Shown in pieces: positions 37,501 to 50,564 of a stretch of DNA of 64,000 bases. How positions within the stretch are numbered: the stretch's first letter is position 1; each line of letters starts with the position of its first letter. A model generated the notes under the pieces. That model was given only the letters and a program-made list of their open reading frames with translations. It searched no databases and was not told where the DNA came from. A program made the position numbers and the translations under genes. The stretch comes from Membranipora membranacea (Eukaryota; Bryozoa; Gymnolaemata; Cheilostomatida; Membraniporidae), in NCBI GenBank assembly GCA_914767715.1, contig OU612075.1, forward strand, positions 3,906,001 through 3,970,000, in the 5' to 3' direction.

Positions 37501-40500
37501 CGTCCCAGTAACAACCTATAAAAGCTCGGGCAAGTAACTTAACAAAAGTTTAAAATTGGTCAGCTGTTGCATAACTGAACGTTTGAACCAAACAAAGATG
37601 AGAAGTTGTTTCCAGCAACCATACAAAATTGCTGCATGCTTGTTAAGGGTCAGTTGATATGTTCCCCTACTCCATGAATATATATCAGTGGTTAGTACTT
37701 CAATGATAATGGACAAGGAATGGTCTGACCGCCTAATGCTAGATATTTAAATGCCAGGCCTGAGATTTGAGGGCATAATTGATATTCTACTCGAGGCCAT
37801 AGATATGACCACACAATTGATACTGGAATAAGAGACCTGGAATTTGAGCACTGGGTTTGATATTCAAGCATTGGTTTTGAGCTATAAGTGCATTGTTTAT
37901 ATTAAGTGCAATAAAAGACATTTGATATTTTTACTCCAGGTTCGATCTTCAACCCCTAGGCCTATGATATGAGCACTTAGTTGATACTATAACTCCAGGC
38001 CCAGAACTGTGATTTCAGCGCTTAGTTGATATTCAACCAGGAGACCTGATAATAGAGTATTTAGGTGATATTCTAACACCAGGCCTAAGATATGAGCGCA
38101 CATGTTGTTGTTATAATGGACTTGAGAGCTACGAGTGCTGAGCTGATGCTGACCTGAGGTTCGAGCGTTTTGTTGATAAAGAATGAAGCTCCATCTCCAT
38201 TCTCTTCATCTCACTATTCATGGATTTGACTTCATCAATCATCTTACTGAGAGATTGTTCTACTTTGTTCTTCAGATTAGACTCTGGGTACTCGCCTAAC
38301 ATCTCTATCACTGTGTCTTCTATCTTCTGTCGTCTAAAATATCAGCAGTATCACATCTCAGCTTGCTGCCCTCCCCAGCACATCAATAATGATTCAACGC
38401 CAATTTGTTATGACATTTGATACAATTAATATGAATGATAAAATACTAAAACAAATCTTAAACTTATTAACAGTGCAATGCGATGCAGTAAAGTCACACA
38501 AGAAACACACTTACATGCGGTGCAGCTGATCTTGTTTCTCCTTCTTTGTCTCTAACAGCATGTCTAGACTTGCTCTCTCCTTTGTCTGAGCATTAGCAGC
38601 GGATAATTCCTCCCTGTAAAAAGTAACCGTGTCCTCACATCTACTGACCAAACTAGACGGTAACTTTGTAAAATCAACACTCGAGTCATAGTTAAGTCGA
38701 CACCAAGAAACCAGGGCTTTCAGATTAACGTCCTATTTGCCAAACAGCATTTCAACCTTAAGCAAAATTCCAGCAAAAAGACCCTTAGTGCTAAATAATA
38801 AGAGCTTATTTCCATCGTACAACTTTGGTCATGTTGAAATGAATGTTGAATGTATATGTCAGTTTGACATAGTAGAGCTGTTTTCTCGTAAAGTGCTGTG
38901 GGAGTGTAGTAACACTTACTTGAATTGTCTGAGTTTTAAGTCCAACTCTCCTTTCTCTTTCTGTAACTTTTGTACTTCAGAGTTTGATGAGGTCATATCC
39001 ATGGATTCTTGTTTCTCCTTCAGGTCTCGTTCCTACACATAAAAATGAAACACATTCATACAAGAGAATAGAATGTTAGGATGACATTAAAGTCTACCCA
39101 AAGACCAAAGCAGTTACAAAGTCCGGCAGTTACTAAGTCCGGCAGTTACTAAGTCCGGCAGATAAAGTTGTGTGAGATTCGCATGGTAAAAGAATACAAT
39201 GCTCTACTTGGCATGAATTATTGATGGTGAAAAGAGTGCCTTCCATAAGGGAAGCTAACTCCCATTCTCTGCATTATGTCAGTGTCCCGGAAGTGAGTGT
39301 TTCTTGTATTGCATATCAGGGAGAATGTGACATCATGTGACCCTCATGGAAGGCACTTTTTCCACCATCAATAATTCATGCCAACTAATGCATTGCATTT
39401 TTGTTATCATGAAAATCTGACACGGCATTATCATAAGTGACTGCCTGACCATAACATATAACATGCTTCGGTCTTTGGTCTTCGGTCTTTGTTGCACTGA
39501 AATTGAGTGAACCACATGATCAATACATACAGGTCGTCAGCTATGTGTGTACGATGGAAATGGTGACATATTTTTTGGTGAACCAGACACTTCAAAACAT
39601 GCTGGGAACCTACATACATACATAGCTTACTGAGAGTGATAGATTTACATACATTGCCTGTGAAAGCAGGGATCACAGCAGCGGGAAGACTTAAGGTAGA
39701 AATATAATATACACACCGTCCTGTGGATATCCAGGTTAAGGCTATCAAGTCGACCTGAGCTAGCCTCTACATCACATAGCTTATAGTTTATATCTCGTAT
39801 AGTACGTTTATTAGATTTCCTTCTCTCCTCGTTAACCTGACAGGACGTCTCCAGCTTTGTTTTCCTCTGATTGCACTCATTCAGCTGATTCTGATTCTCT
39901 TCCTCTTGTAGTTCAAAGCTAGACTTGTCTCTCTGTAATGTATCTGATATGTTCTTCTGCTTGTCTATGATTGCAGAGTTGAATGAGAGGAGTGGATCTT
40001 GCGAGAGATCTCCAGATGTTTGGATCTCATACTCTCGGCTCATACTGCTAACCATCCCATCTCTTCTCATCGTGTTATCTTCATGTTTCTGCATGCAAGA
40101 AAATTCCAAAATGTTCTGGACTTGAAATTTCATTAGGTTTTATAAAAAACCTATAGCTATAAACCTATGATGCCTTCTATGTGAAGAGAAAAGTGTGAAA
40201 CAATTCAGGACAAGTGGAAAGGTAATAATGAATATAAGTGAAAATATTCTCATATATTTTTAATCTCCATTTCTTTCATTGGCAATAAATCTCAGGAAAA
40301 ACTCAAGGTGCTCAGGAAAAACATGATATCCAAACCAATGACAATCACTAGATATACAAGACACACTGCATGAGCAGCCTGACTAAGAATAGGAGGATGT
40401 ACCTTCTTCTGTAACTTGTATTCACCAAGCTTAGATATCAGTTCCTTTTCTTTATCAGCCAGTTTTTGCAGAGACTCTGAATGCTGTTTTTGTTCGGTGC

Positions 40501-43500
40501 CTAGCTTCTCCATATTACCTGACTTCAGTGGTAGCTCGGTTTGTAACTGCTCTAAGGCTTGTTCCAGTCCTGCTCTACTACCTGTATATGTGCAGCGCAA
40601 GCAACCTTAGGCTTTTTCGGTATCCAAACAATCAAGCAAATTACATCTTTAGATACTTCAATTTTTTGAGTTATAGTTATTTTTTCCAAAACACAGGAGT
40701 ATCATGAATACGCTTTGAAATCTGATGCAACATGGAACCTGAAAGCCTCAAAATGCAATCATGTGCCAAAATTTCGTAGAAAAGGAAAACTGCACCAATC
40801 AATTGCACCAATCACGAAAAAAGTAAATACAGCATTACAGCATAAAAGACGAGTGACTTTATCATGCAACTAACCTGGGAACAAATCTCCTCCAAGACTA
40901 GCCTTTATATCATCCAGGTCCTTTAGCAGCATTCCATGCGTGTTCTTCTTCCTTACTTTATAAAAAAAATCAACACCTTTTTTGACCATTTACACAATCC
41001 CTGTGATATTTAATATAGCACTACAGATAGCCCACTGATACATGCCAATTGCTACTATAAATTAAGTAGCTTTCACTGCATTCAACTTTGGGTGAATTAA
41101 CAAGTGAAGCCCATTTGCAAAATAATAATCTTTACTAACATTTGTGGTTTTTTCCCACATGTTACGATTGATTTTGAAAGTATACAACGCGTTTGAAAGT
41201 GGAGTTTGGACTTTCTAAAAATAAACCCTTAACATACACCAGATTTTTCCCACAAATGGTAAAAAGATTTACCAAGGTCCACAGTAATAAGACATACCGA
41301 GGTCTACAGTAATCTCGTTTATATTATCCATCTCATGATGTATCTTTTGTATGCTATCCTCAATAGGCTGAAGCTCTTTGACGATTCTCTCATAGCTGTC
41401 AGTAGCAGATTTATACTCTGTTTCAGCCTTCTTTCTATCAGCTTGGATCTAAAACATGATTGAGAGTGATAATCAGTACATAACGTCTTCTTCTAATACC
41501 ACATGTATATATGACTGAAAAGATCGCAGTAGGTCTCAGTATCATGTTTGACTAAAGATCCTCAAGATTCTGAAAAAACAAAAGTCTGAACATCTGACAT
41601 CGTGCCACATCATTCCAACTCCATAAACATAACATAAATATGATTAATATACACTAGAGGAGTAAATGTTAGCTACTAGAGGAGTAAATGTTAGCTAGAG
41701 TTGAATTGATGTTAGCTAGCACTTACTTTTGGATAGCTGAGGTTGCGCAAAACAGTAGTTTTCCTCCTGCAAAATTTTACTACTCTCGTGCGAACGCATA
41801 AAGGCACTGTCAAAACAAACAGCTGCTCCCAAGTTTGTGATATACAGGACTGGTAGTAATCGATGCTCATTTTACTTGAGATTCAACAATATTGTACCTC
41901 TACTGCAAGTGTATGTGAGCAGTTCCAGTTTTTCCCATGAACATTGCTAACACAGTAAAAGGTGAAGATGAGATCTGTGATTACTCACCTCAGCAGCTCT
42001 ATCCTTCTGGGTCAGTGCTAACTTCAATTCAGATTCCTGTAACTTTATATCGAGTTTCTGAAAAAAGATGACACATTTCTTATCAGCAAATTGACAATAC
42101 TTGTAGATAGACCATTAACTTAACTGTATATTGTGCTTTTTGTTTTTTATGCACTAGGTCTTATTTGACCGCCCTATTTAATGGGCCCCCTTAAGCTCGG
42201 GTGGCTTGTGTGGGGCGCCGGGAATCGAACCTGGATTATAAGATCACAAGTCCATACCCTTAACCGTCAGACCACTCCTGACTCCTGTTGCGGTATTATA
42301 TAATAGGTGAAAGTTGGATATCTTTGCAGATGCCTCCCCTAATTCACAAGTGGTCTTGACAACGGAAGGATTTATATCTAGCAGGGAACAAGATCAAAGA
42401 CTTAGAGTTACCTCCACATTGTGAGCCAAGTTAGTGTTATGTAGCCTTGTTCACGCGGCCACAGGTTTTGGTTTTTTCAAACCAAAGAAACCAAAACCCG
42501 TGGCCGCATGCACAAGGCTAAGTGATATGAATTAAATTTTAATTTCCATTGTGCTTGATTGGACCCTTTGAAGTTTGAGAATGCAGATCCGTGTTTTAAG
42601 GACTAAATCAATCTATATAATGAAAATTTCATATTCTAGTATGAAATTCTGGTTAAAATATGTGATTCTTATATTATCAATTAAACTGATGTGCATAATT
42701 AAGACAATAGGGTCCGTTATGTATAAGTGTAACAAATATTATGCTGGGGGGGGGGGGGGGGTGATTGTGACAACAATACATCTATCAATTTTATAATCAG
42801 TATGCTTACCTTTTTCTTCCTTAGGTCTCTGATGCTATCCAGCGCTTTCACGTATCTTGTGGAGGCAAATATATCGTCAAATTTCTTCTTCAATGCACTC
42901 CCTTCGCTCAAAGGCCTGTATTAAAACATCCAATCAATCATGAATTTAGGGATGTAACATATTGTCCTCCATTAAATATTATCAGATTCTATTTGATAAA
43001 ATTGGAATATATATATCAGGAATTTTAAAATCCCTAGAGTCCTTCTTTATATTTGGAAAGGCCACATCACTTTAATGAAAAGGTCTCGCACTTATCAAAT
43101 CCAATAATCATCTGTCAAAGTGTGAGGGTAAAAATAGAACGAGGGTTATCAATGAACCATTAGTTGGTCATGCATGTATTCGCTGCATATATCACAAATA
43201 AAAAATCAGCAGTTCCATAGAAAACACTGGAGCCAGAATACTCAAGAAGTCCTATATTGCCAAAACGAGAGTTTATTTGTTGCTTTTTCCATATTGCAGG
43301 TACCCCATACATCTTATCAATAATACTGACCAGTTAGACTCCTCTTGATGACAGAATATCACATTCTGTAGTATTGGGGCAGAAACTCCAAGTGCATGCT
43401 TCATCTTCAAAACAAGTAAGTAAGGGCATCAGGTATGTAAACTTAATGTCACAATGAGGAAAATAAGGAAAATAAATAGGAAACAACTTTTACAGCGAAG

Positions 43501-46500
43501 TTTCTGATTCACATATTAGTGAGGTAAATGACTGATGTTATGAGTTTTGATTACCTCAGCATTGATATCGGCACATCTGGAATCAAGAGCGACCGTCTCA
43601 CCATTCTTACACTTCCTTTTGATAGCATTATCCACAGTTTTCACTGAAACTGATTTGCCCTGAAGAAAACAGTGGTATATAAGTTCTACTTTTAACATAA
43701 TACACCATTAAATTATAGACAGTTTTCTGAGCTCTTATTTATTTATTTATGGAGTTGTCCTCTCTCCAGTTTGGTACTTTTAACCAACACCGCATAGGAA
43801 AAACCTGCTGAAAGAGGGTTATCTTGAAAACCACTTATGATAGGATAAAAATAATTTTTGATTCAGAGTCTGCACCATTGAAAACCCTGTAAGGCAGGGT
43901 TTCCAAATCATTGGAGGCTTTGAATGTTGATAAATATTAATTTTAGTGACGAAACTCATGAAAATTTCAGCCAAATTGTCCGCAAAACAGGTAGAAAATT
44001 TTATAATTGACTATCCAATTACGAAAATTATTTCCCAAACTATGTCCATATGAGTTTTCAATGTTGCAGATTCTGAATCAAAAATAATTCCTATCATATC
44101 ATAATAGTCAACGGACAGATCCCTAAAAAGTGGCTCCGTTAAGGCGTTTCGTGATATCGGAAGGAATAAAGCACCACTATATATCAAATCGAAGCTAAGA
44201 CTCTAGGGAATAAGAATATTTTGGTAGTAAAAAATTTAAATTGGGGGGCGCACCTGAATCGGAGGGTTAAAGAGAGGAAAACTTCAAATTTGTCAAAAAT
44301 ATACCTATTTGCATTACACATCACAGAGAGTGTTCATATCACAATAAATTTGGTTTACACAGTTATTTTAGATTAAAACATAGTGAGTGACATAAAAATA
44401 GTTGAAAAAACTTTCTTGGATTTTTATGCTGCCGGATATTTCGAGGGCACCAAAAAATTAGTGTGATTTGGTTATACTGTAGACGAGGACTTTTCTTTCG
44501 TTTTTCAGATTCACTCAAAAAATGTACAGAAGCTAGATTCACATGCTTGCCTCACTTCCTGAAAGTCTAAAAACTAAAACTTAAATATTCTTTAAGCTAT
44601 GGTCATTTCAAATATGAAGGATTTATTCGGAGTTGTCCCGACAGCGAATTACAAATTAATTTTCACTTGCCGATCTTTGAATATAATTAATTGTCCAAAT
44701 GTAGATACTTGCTGCCACCCTTCTTAACATGGTTAAGCATAATTTTGTCTCTGCTTAACTTTAAATATGTTATTATTAATTTCCTTCACTATTCAATGAA
44801 TGATGATTATTGGAACGATTCTTTGAAGATTAAGATTATTGTCTGATGTCACCTTGTTTCTAATTTAAAAAAATTGTGTATAAGAAAGTATAGTAACCTA
44901 CTGTCATTATAAGAGCTTCAAAAGGTAAAACAACATTTGTGATCGGACCAGGCAGTCCTACATCAAAATTCAAAATCCCAAAAGAATAGTCTTTGGAGTA
45001 GCACCGCTGAGATATGACCAAATTATTCTTGTGTCGATGTTTATTGAATTGTCTTGAAAGTTAAGATGCACAAGAATCCCCCAGGCCAGCAGTTTAGTAA
45101 CAACTTGATAGAGCACTGTCCCAAAAGGCCACTGAGCTACATAAAGAAATGCTACAAATATTACACAAGCAAGCAAACTGTCTCCAGGTTTGCTGACACG
45201 GCAATCTCTTACATAGGGTATGAAACAAATGAACTGCAAGAGACGCCTCTTTGGTTGTCAGCCTTAACATTTGAGAGGCCAAATGTATATTCTTCGTTGT
45301 CAACAAAATGAAAGTGAGTCGACAAATTTTTCAAGCGTCTATTAGTATGACTGAGGTTCAACAGAGAAACCAGAGAGACGTGCGATCGTCATTTACAAGC
45401 ACAGTCTGATCAGGATCATCTAGCTATTGAGGCACATTACAACAACAGCTGCCAGTAAATACATAATGAAAAGAGTCTCACACCAGACTGCCTAGATCAG
45501 ATAGTATTTCATAAGTCAAGTAACCTATTCCTAAACCAGTTTTTATATGACAGTAGGATCTCACTAGAGCCAGGCATTAAAAAAGCAAGTGATTTATAAT
45601 CAGGTTTCTCCAGCGAACCAACAACACCCCTATCCTCCAGGTGAACATATTCTAATACATGCCTCAAAGATTTGGTATGTTTGTTTTCAACTTCATCAAC
45701 AAATTAAAAATTTTGAAATTAGAATGTATTTGGGTGCGGCAGAGATAAGGCCAACATGCGCAATTAGCGTGTTAAGGTTTTTTGTTTTTTGAGGTACCAG
45801 TCCATACACCATACGAGATGTGGCAAAAATATGTGATGAAAAAAGTCAGCACCTCAAGACAGGAAGTAGCACCTGAGTGCCAAAGGTGGCCTGAGTCTTT
45901 TTGTATTCCAGGTTGTTGGACAGTTTGTTCCACGGGCCGACATTTGATAGGAGGCACACGGGTGTCGGTTTGCTAATGAAGTTAGATTAAATGAGTTAAA
46001 TGTTTTCTGTGAGCAGATTAAAGTTTCAATTTATAATGTTTGATTTCTTAAATGGGTTTGGGATGAAGTTAATCTTTCTGATTTTTAAATAGTTATAAAA
46101 ACTTGTGCTGGCTGTATCTGCGTTACCTGACATCTCAATAAGTTCCATATAATCCAAAAACCATCACAGTTTCACACATTCCAAAGGCTGATAAAAAATC
46201 ATGATACAGTTTAGCATTAATACACTTGGTTTTTGGCAATTTTTGAAAACAGTATCATTTGTTATTCCGATTTTATCCCATCATTCTGTTACAGATAAAA
46301 GGGGCAGTGTAAATTCGAATTTAAGATAAACGGAGATAAAGTCGGACCCAGAACTTTTAAATAACTGAGGAACCCAATCGTTTATAGTACCTGCCTCAGA
46401 ACATATTCTTATTGAACACCTAAATCTTTCTGTAATATGCGAGGCAGGACCTGAAGTGCTCAATTGAACATGGTTTAAACACATATGGGATAATTCTGAG

Positions 46501-49500
46501 AGCAGGACATGTCGGTGGAGGGTATCAAAACTCTGAGTTTCATTCACTCATGGCTGTCAAAACTTTGTGAGCTAGCAATGAAAGTGCCTTATTGGTTGAT
46601 ATATATACCCTTAACTGCAGTGCGCCGTCATTGAATTCAAAAGTTGAGTCGCAAAGAGTGGGGACTTATCTGCTGATGCAGCTTTGAAATAGGTCCCGAG
46701 CAAGCTAACCATGTCATAGCTGCACTCATTGGCGATGCCAAAAAAGACGCTCTGCCCGCGTGAAAAGCTGCTCGATCTCCCAAGAACGGACGGTCTTGAT
46801 GGAGCTCATGTAAATTGCTAAAAGTATGGCAAGACAAGCTTTACTGGTAGAAGCAGCGAACAAATGCAAAGCAAAGAATTCTTCAATCATCTAATAACAT
46901 GGCAGACGAGATACTATGCAATGCTGTTGCTTCGGTGCTTTAGTTGCCCTTTATGTGAAATGCTTGGGTGGGGGAGGGATAGCAAAGAGGGATAAAACTT
47001 GTGCCAGGTGGTTTATTACATCTCACACAAGTTTCTTCATCACACATCGGCTGAACAAATTGGCTAATCATGAGGAAGTTGTCATTGAGACAAATACACA
47101 GGGGCGACTGCAAGTCAAAGTCAGGCTAAGAACTGCTCAATGGTGCCTTGGCATCATTGGAGACGGACAATTAAACAACTCAGCAGCTACCCAGTTTGTG
47201 CTAAAGCTGTAGTGCTTCGAGAGTTAATTTAGCGTTCTGACCAATTATTGCTGAATTTTGGGGTCAAGATATAAGTGATAATCTATATAAAATCCCTTGA
47301 TGTAAGCTTTCTTTGGCAACCTCACCGAAATCTTATAACAATCAAATTAATGTACCAGGTTTCTATAAGTGAAAAAAACCAAATTCAAGATCCAACGTAA
47401 ATTTTCATCCCCATGCATGAAACGGTGGTGCAAGTCTCATGCACCTAAAAATTATATTACCCTGTCATATTGTCTGTCAGACACCAACTATTCTCAGGGA
47501 AGGATGAGCACAGAGGATACTTTCATCCTCTGTCTGTCTCTCTGACTATCAGGCAAGCGAATGGGGGATTGCCCAGCCAGAATAAAAAAATTGAACCATC
47601 TTTAATCAACGATCATCGGCGGGAGATTACCGGGGCTGCCTGCAAGATTGTATACACCGCACTACCCCCAGCTCTTAAAGATCTAGAGGAATTGACAGCG
47701 ACCAACTACCGGTCATCACAATGCAGATTGTAAGCTCGCAGCTGCCATATATGAGGGGGAACTTTTGCCGCAATCTTGTCGCTGTGGGTGCGACGTCTGC
47801 TTCGACATTCCAGCTTAAAACAAGGCTGTATATTCAGATTGGGGTGACTATGACTGCTGTACCTCTTCAGGGATATGGCAGATTGGTCATGACCCATCTG
47901 TGTAATATTTGGTTGAAGTAAAACCTTGTTAAACTACAAAAAAGTGAAAATAATCCGAAACGGGGGAGACAACAACCACTTTGCAAAAGTTAAATTTGTT
48001 TAAGGTTTTTTTGGTGATTTTTTTTAGAGATACGGAATTTATTTTTTAAACATGGATAAATATCATCTAAATGCATATTTTTGAGGCATTGGAAGTTTAT
48101 ATTTAGCATCCTGGGGAGAAACAGGCCCAAAAAAGTCCAAAAGAAATTTGTTTTGCTTAAAAATATGGCTGCCCCCCAAATATTTTTCTTTACTACCTTG
48201 ATATTCTTACTCAGGAGAAAATTCCCTTCGGTTTGATGTATAGTGTTGCTTTGTTCCTTCCGATATCACGAACCATCAAAAAAAAGATGATCTGTCCGTT
48301 GACTATAAGCGGTTTTCAAGATAACCCTCTTTTCAGCACGTTTTTCCTATGCGGAGTGGGTTAAAAGTACCAAACCGGAGAGAGGACAACTCCGAATTGA
48401 GGCCTAAATCAGAGCACAGAAAACTGTCTATTATAAGATTTGGATAGCAACAACGTGAACAAACAAGTTGACTTAAAGCCTTGATAGACAGGCCCACGAA
48501 ATGGGCGGAATTATGTTCCCACGTCATGCATGGACGTGGCTCTATTGGCTACACACACCTAGCCTTGTCACGCGACTACTTCTCTGTTTTAAGTGGTGGC
48601 AAAAATACCTAAAAAAGTAGTTGACCAACAAGCAATGGGCAATGAGTAAGGAGGAATGACTAATCAAATGCGCTCTATGGTACTAAACTTTAAATAGACA
48701 CATATTTAGCATGCCCAACAGTGTGGTTTGACAATGAACAATGTGTGGTAGGACATTTCATACATTTCGTGGGACTGTCTACCAAGTAACATGTCATATA
48801 ATGTTACTGGTATTACTATTTTCAAACCTGTGGTCAATATTGACAGATTTATTTTAGTTATCATCAACCGTCCACATAGTGATAATAGTGATACTGAGAT
48901 ACCAATACGGATTATTACAATCATGGGGAGACATTCTTTGAATATGAGCTGTATGTTGTGAGCGTGTCTGCAGGATTTAGAATAGACATACCTTTCTGGT
49001 AGCTTGCTGGCTACGACTGACTAGACACGTCTCACCAGTAACACACTTAAATTGTAGTTTAACTTGAGCCTTGATTGTACTCTCATCGCATAGCTGTAAC
49101 ATATGTAACCTTTATTTTATATATATACAATATGATAATATGATGGATAAGTTATAGAAATATCATCAAGCTGCAACATATCCAATCCATTCCGTAATAT
49201 GATTATATGATAATCATCTCTGGCACTAGCCTGTATTGACAATTTTTGTTGGAGCACTTCAAGGGAAGACAAAGATTTATTGTTTGTGAACTGTGCTTAT
49301 GGATCTTGTCTCTCACCTTTGGATCATAAAGGAAAGCTCCTCCTTTGGTGTTGGGAGGCTGGTCACCAGTTGTCGCATATCGAAGACACTCAATCACCGT
49401 CTAATCAGATTATATCACATGTATATAAGTTAGAGCAGTGGTAACAAGAAGTTGTTTATGATATACATAATATATACATATCATTCAAATCACCAGAGCA

Positions 49501-50111
49501 GATATGATATTCATTGTAGGACTTATTATTATTCTAAAATAGTTTCTTTAATTTATAATGGATGTCTTTTTTTTCTCCCAAACCAATATTGATACAAGAA
49601 CTTAAAACCACTAGGTGTACCTGCAGAGGGGCAGTAAGAATATGCTCTCACACATCCAATGTGTGTATATAATAATCTATTTCATAAGTGATATAAATGT
49701 CTCAGTCTGGGTTGAGAATCTGTATGCAAACACACAGAGAACAGCCCCACATCATGTGTTTCATTAGTTTCAATTGGCCATAGCAAAAGTAGCTGACACT
49801 GCTTATACATAACTGTGGCCCACAGGGTATACGATATTGGAATCCTGTGAAAGAGACATTCTTTAATACACATCATAAAGGGATCAAAACAACTGGTATT
49901 TCCATTCCCAATGCGAAGAGTAGATAAGGCATTCAAAGACAAACAATGACTGTTGATGAAACACCACTAGATTTTTTCAAATACTCACCGTCTTGCCCGT
50001 ACCATTTGGACCATGAATTAAAGTCACTGGGTTGATGAAAGTTATTTTCTGTGATTCCACAGGACCAAAACTGCGTATGCCACGTATCTCCAATATCTCA
50101 AGAGTTGCCAT
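28518..50111 (-). CDS. RAD50: RAD50 double-strand-break repair ATPase
   Basis: ATPase of the MRE11-RAD50-NBS1 complex, which tethers and processes DNA ends. 29 exons, 3969 nt, 1322 aa (human 1312): 50111-49989, 49400-49317, 49093-48992, 43659-43555, 43404-43331, 42915-42810, 42057-41989, 41448-41298, 40955-40875, 40581-40403, 40088-39717, 39032-38920, 38613-38515, 38333-38154, 37283-37155, 36870-36720, 36455-36342, 36038-35946, 35699-35552, 35414-35357, 35180-34979, 34777-34608, 34428-34281, 33988-33815, 33400-33275, 31333-31195, 30841-30681, 30006-29873, 28701-28518. All phases close. Walker A GPNGTGKT is at 34-41, then [14 protein letters not shown] (Q-loop region). Two long coiled-coil arms flank the zinc hook C687-P-L-C690 in exon 36870-36720. 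The ABC signature SAGQK is at 1213-1217 and Walker [14 protein letters not shown] at 1237-1249. The last 17 residues do not resemble the usual end; an unseen extra exon after KNIR is possible. Shares an intergenic region with divergent UBL3. Confidence 0.97.
29069..29170. repeat. Tandem repeat of about 40 bp, 2.5 copies
   Basis: CCTATTTGATGTGTTTTTTT plus AGCTGGTTGGTACCC repeated in the last RAD50 intron. Confidence 0.85.
30120..30370. repeat. Degenerate (ACCATAGTGTATA)n-type repeat
   Basis: Many variants of CATAGTGTATATACC in a RAD50 intron. Several open minus-strand frames here (YTLCY-type) are by-products. Confidence 0.7.
31407..31533. repeat. 11-bp minisatellite, about 11-12 copies
   Basis: Unit CCTACATCAGA in the RAD50 intron between exons 33400-33275 and 31333-31195. 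Confidence 0.9.
31884..32938. mobile_element. About 1.05-kb foldback element carrying a MADF ORF
   Basis: Left end GGCTACACACGCCGTA and ATAGGATTGGG are mirrored by the right end (reverse complement GGCTACACATGCCGTA, ACAGGATTGGG). A second inverted pair, GTGGCTACATGTCACGAT, lies at about 32140-32158 and 32801-32820. It encloses a short MADF-like ORF (32353-32514). A PIF/Harbinger-type origin is inferred from the MADF/Myb-like protein these transposons encode; no transposase was found. Confidence 0.6.
32353..32514 (+). pseudogene. Truncated MADF-domain ORF (53 aa)
   Basis: Reads [20 protein letters not shown], then [22 protein letters not shown]. This matches the start of a MADF (Myb/SANT-like, Adf-1) DNA-binding domain: helix 1 ELI..V..HP..YD, Y+D, then the W..IA..LG helix. 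A stop follows soon after, so the domain is incomplete. Located inside the foldback element in a RAD50 intron, on the strand opposite RAD50. Confidence 0.6.
33609..33742. repeat. 11-bp minisatellite, about 12 copies
   Basis: Unit CCATGCTCTGG in the RAD50 intron downstream of exon 33988-33815. Confidence 0.9.
34004..34204. repeat. 13-bp minisatellite, about 15 copies
   Basis: Unit ATAGGCAGTATAA (with TACAA variants) in the RAD50 intron 33989-34280. Tyr-Cys-Leu-rich frames across it are by-products. Confidence 0.9.
39101..39491. mobile_element. Foldback MITE-like element in RAD50 intron
   Basis: A strong inverted repeat: TTGGCATGAATTATTGATGG and AGTGCCTTCCAT on the left (39208-39246) face ATGGAAGGCACT and CCATCAATAATTCATGCCAA on the right (39347-39385). 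Outer CAAAGACCAAAGCA / TGCTTCGGTCTTTG marks the likely ends. No coding capacity. Confidence 0.7.
42211..42281 (-). mobile_element. tRNA-like SINE head (minus strand)
   Basis: On the minus strand, GTGGTCTGACGGTTAAGG is A-box-like and GGTTCGATTCC is a perfect B box. The 5' and 3' ends do not form an acceptor stem. Most likely a SINE, or a decayed tRNA, in a RAD50 intron. Confidence 0.5.
42442..42520. mobile_element. 79-bp palindromic mini-element
   Basis: TAGCCTTGTTCACGCGGCCAC ends mirrored by GTGGCCGCATGCACAAGGCTA; the inner arms GGTTTTGGTTT / AAACCAAAACC also pair. Almost the whole unit is a hairpin, consistent with a tiny MITE. Confidence 0.7.
43718..48428. mobile_element. 4.7-kb TIR element filling RAD50 intron 3
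   Basis: Begins GACAGTTTTCTGAGCTC and ends with its near reverse complement (AGCACAGAAAACTGTC). The TIRs are about 115 bp and related to the 465-bp MITE at 13664. A second inverted stretch of about 130 bp follows inside (CAACGGACAGATC at about 44112 versus GATCTGTCCGTTG near 48290). The left end also holds an extra core (about 43843-44101) with its own inverted ends (TATGATAGGAT ... ATCATATCATA). No transposase domain was recognised in the interior open frames, so it may be non-autonomous or decayed. Confidence 0.7.
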
Positions 50112-50424
50112 ATTACCACCAGTTATCCTCACTCTACAATGAATATCGACTAGATAAGATTTTTAACATTTTGATCTATGACTACAAAGGTCATCTAAGA
50201 AAGCTTTATGTGGGTTGTAAAGCATTTGCTTGGATCATGGCTTATTTGAAGTCCTCCCATTTGGACAGTAAGACACAGTCGAGTTATTGATGATGTAACT
50301 GGGCAGATCGCTGATGTACAGCAAGAGAAGCAAAGGTACAAGGACACTTCACTGCGGCACCCGGTTCTGTCATAGTAGTTGTTTTCCCTTCTACAACTAG
50401 CTCTGGAGTCCAGTCGTTGAGGAA

Positions 50425-50564
50425 GGCTATAGCCATGGGCATCTGGAGTTAGAAGCATGCATACTTTGCCCATGTCCAGTGGGGGGGGGGGGGGGTTGGT
50501 TGATACATACTGGACATGGGCAAATTATGCATGCTTGTAACTCCAGATGCCTAATGCTATAGCC
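50425..50564. repeat. 140-bp imperfect palindrome with a G15 loop
   Basis: Left arm starts GGCTATAGCC; the arms CATCTGGAGTT / AACTCCAGATG, GCATGCAT / ATGCATGC and TTGCCCATGTCCAGT / ACTGGACATGGGCAA pair. The loop includes 15 consecutive G (50481-50495). It lies about 310 bases upstream of the RAD50 start codon. Confidence 0.8.

Noticed and set aside
42211-42281. Functional tRNA gene
   Set aside because: A and B boxes are present but the acceptor arm does not pair, so I call it a SINE head or remnant.
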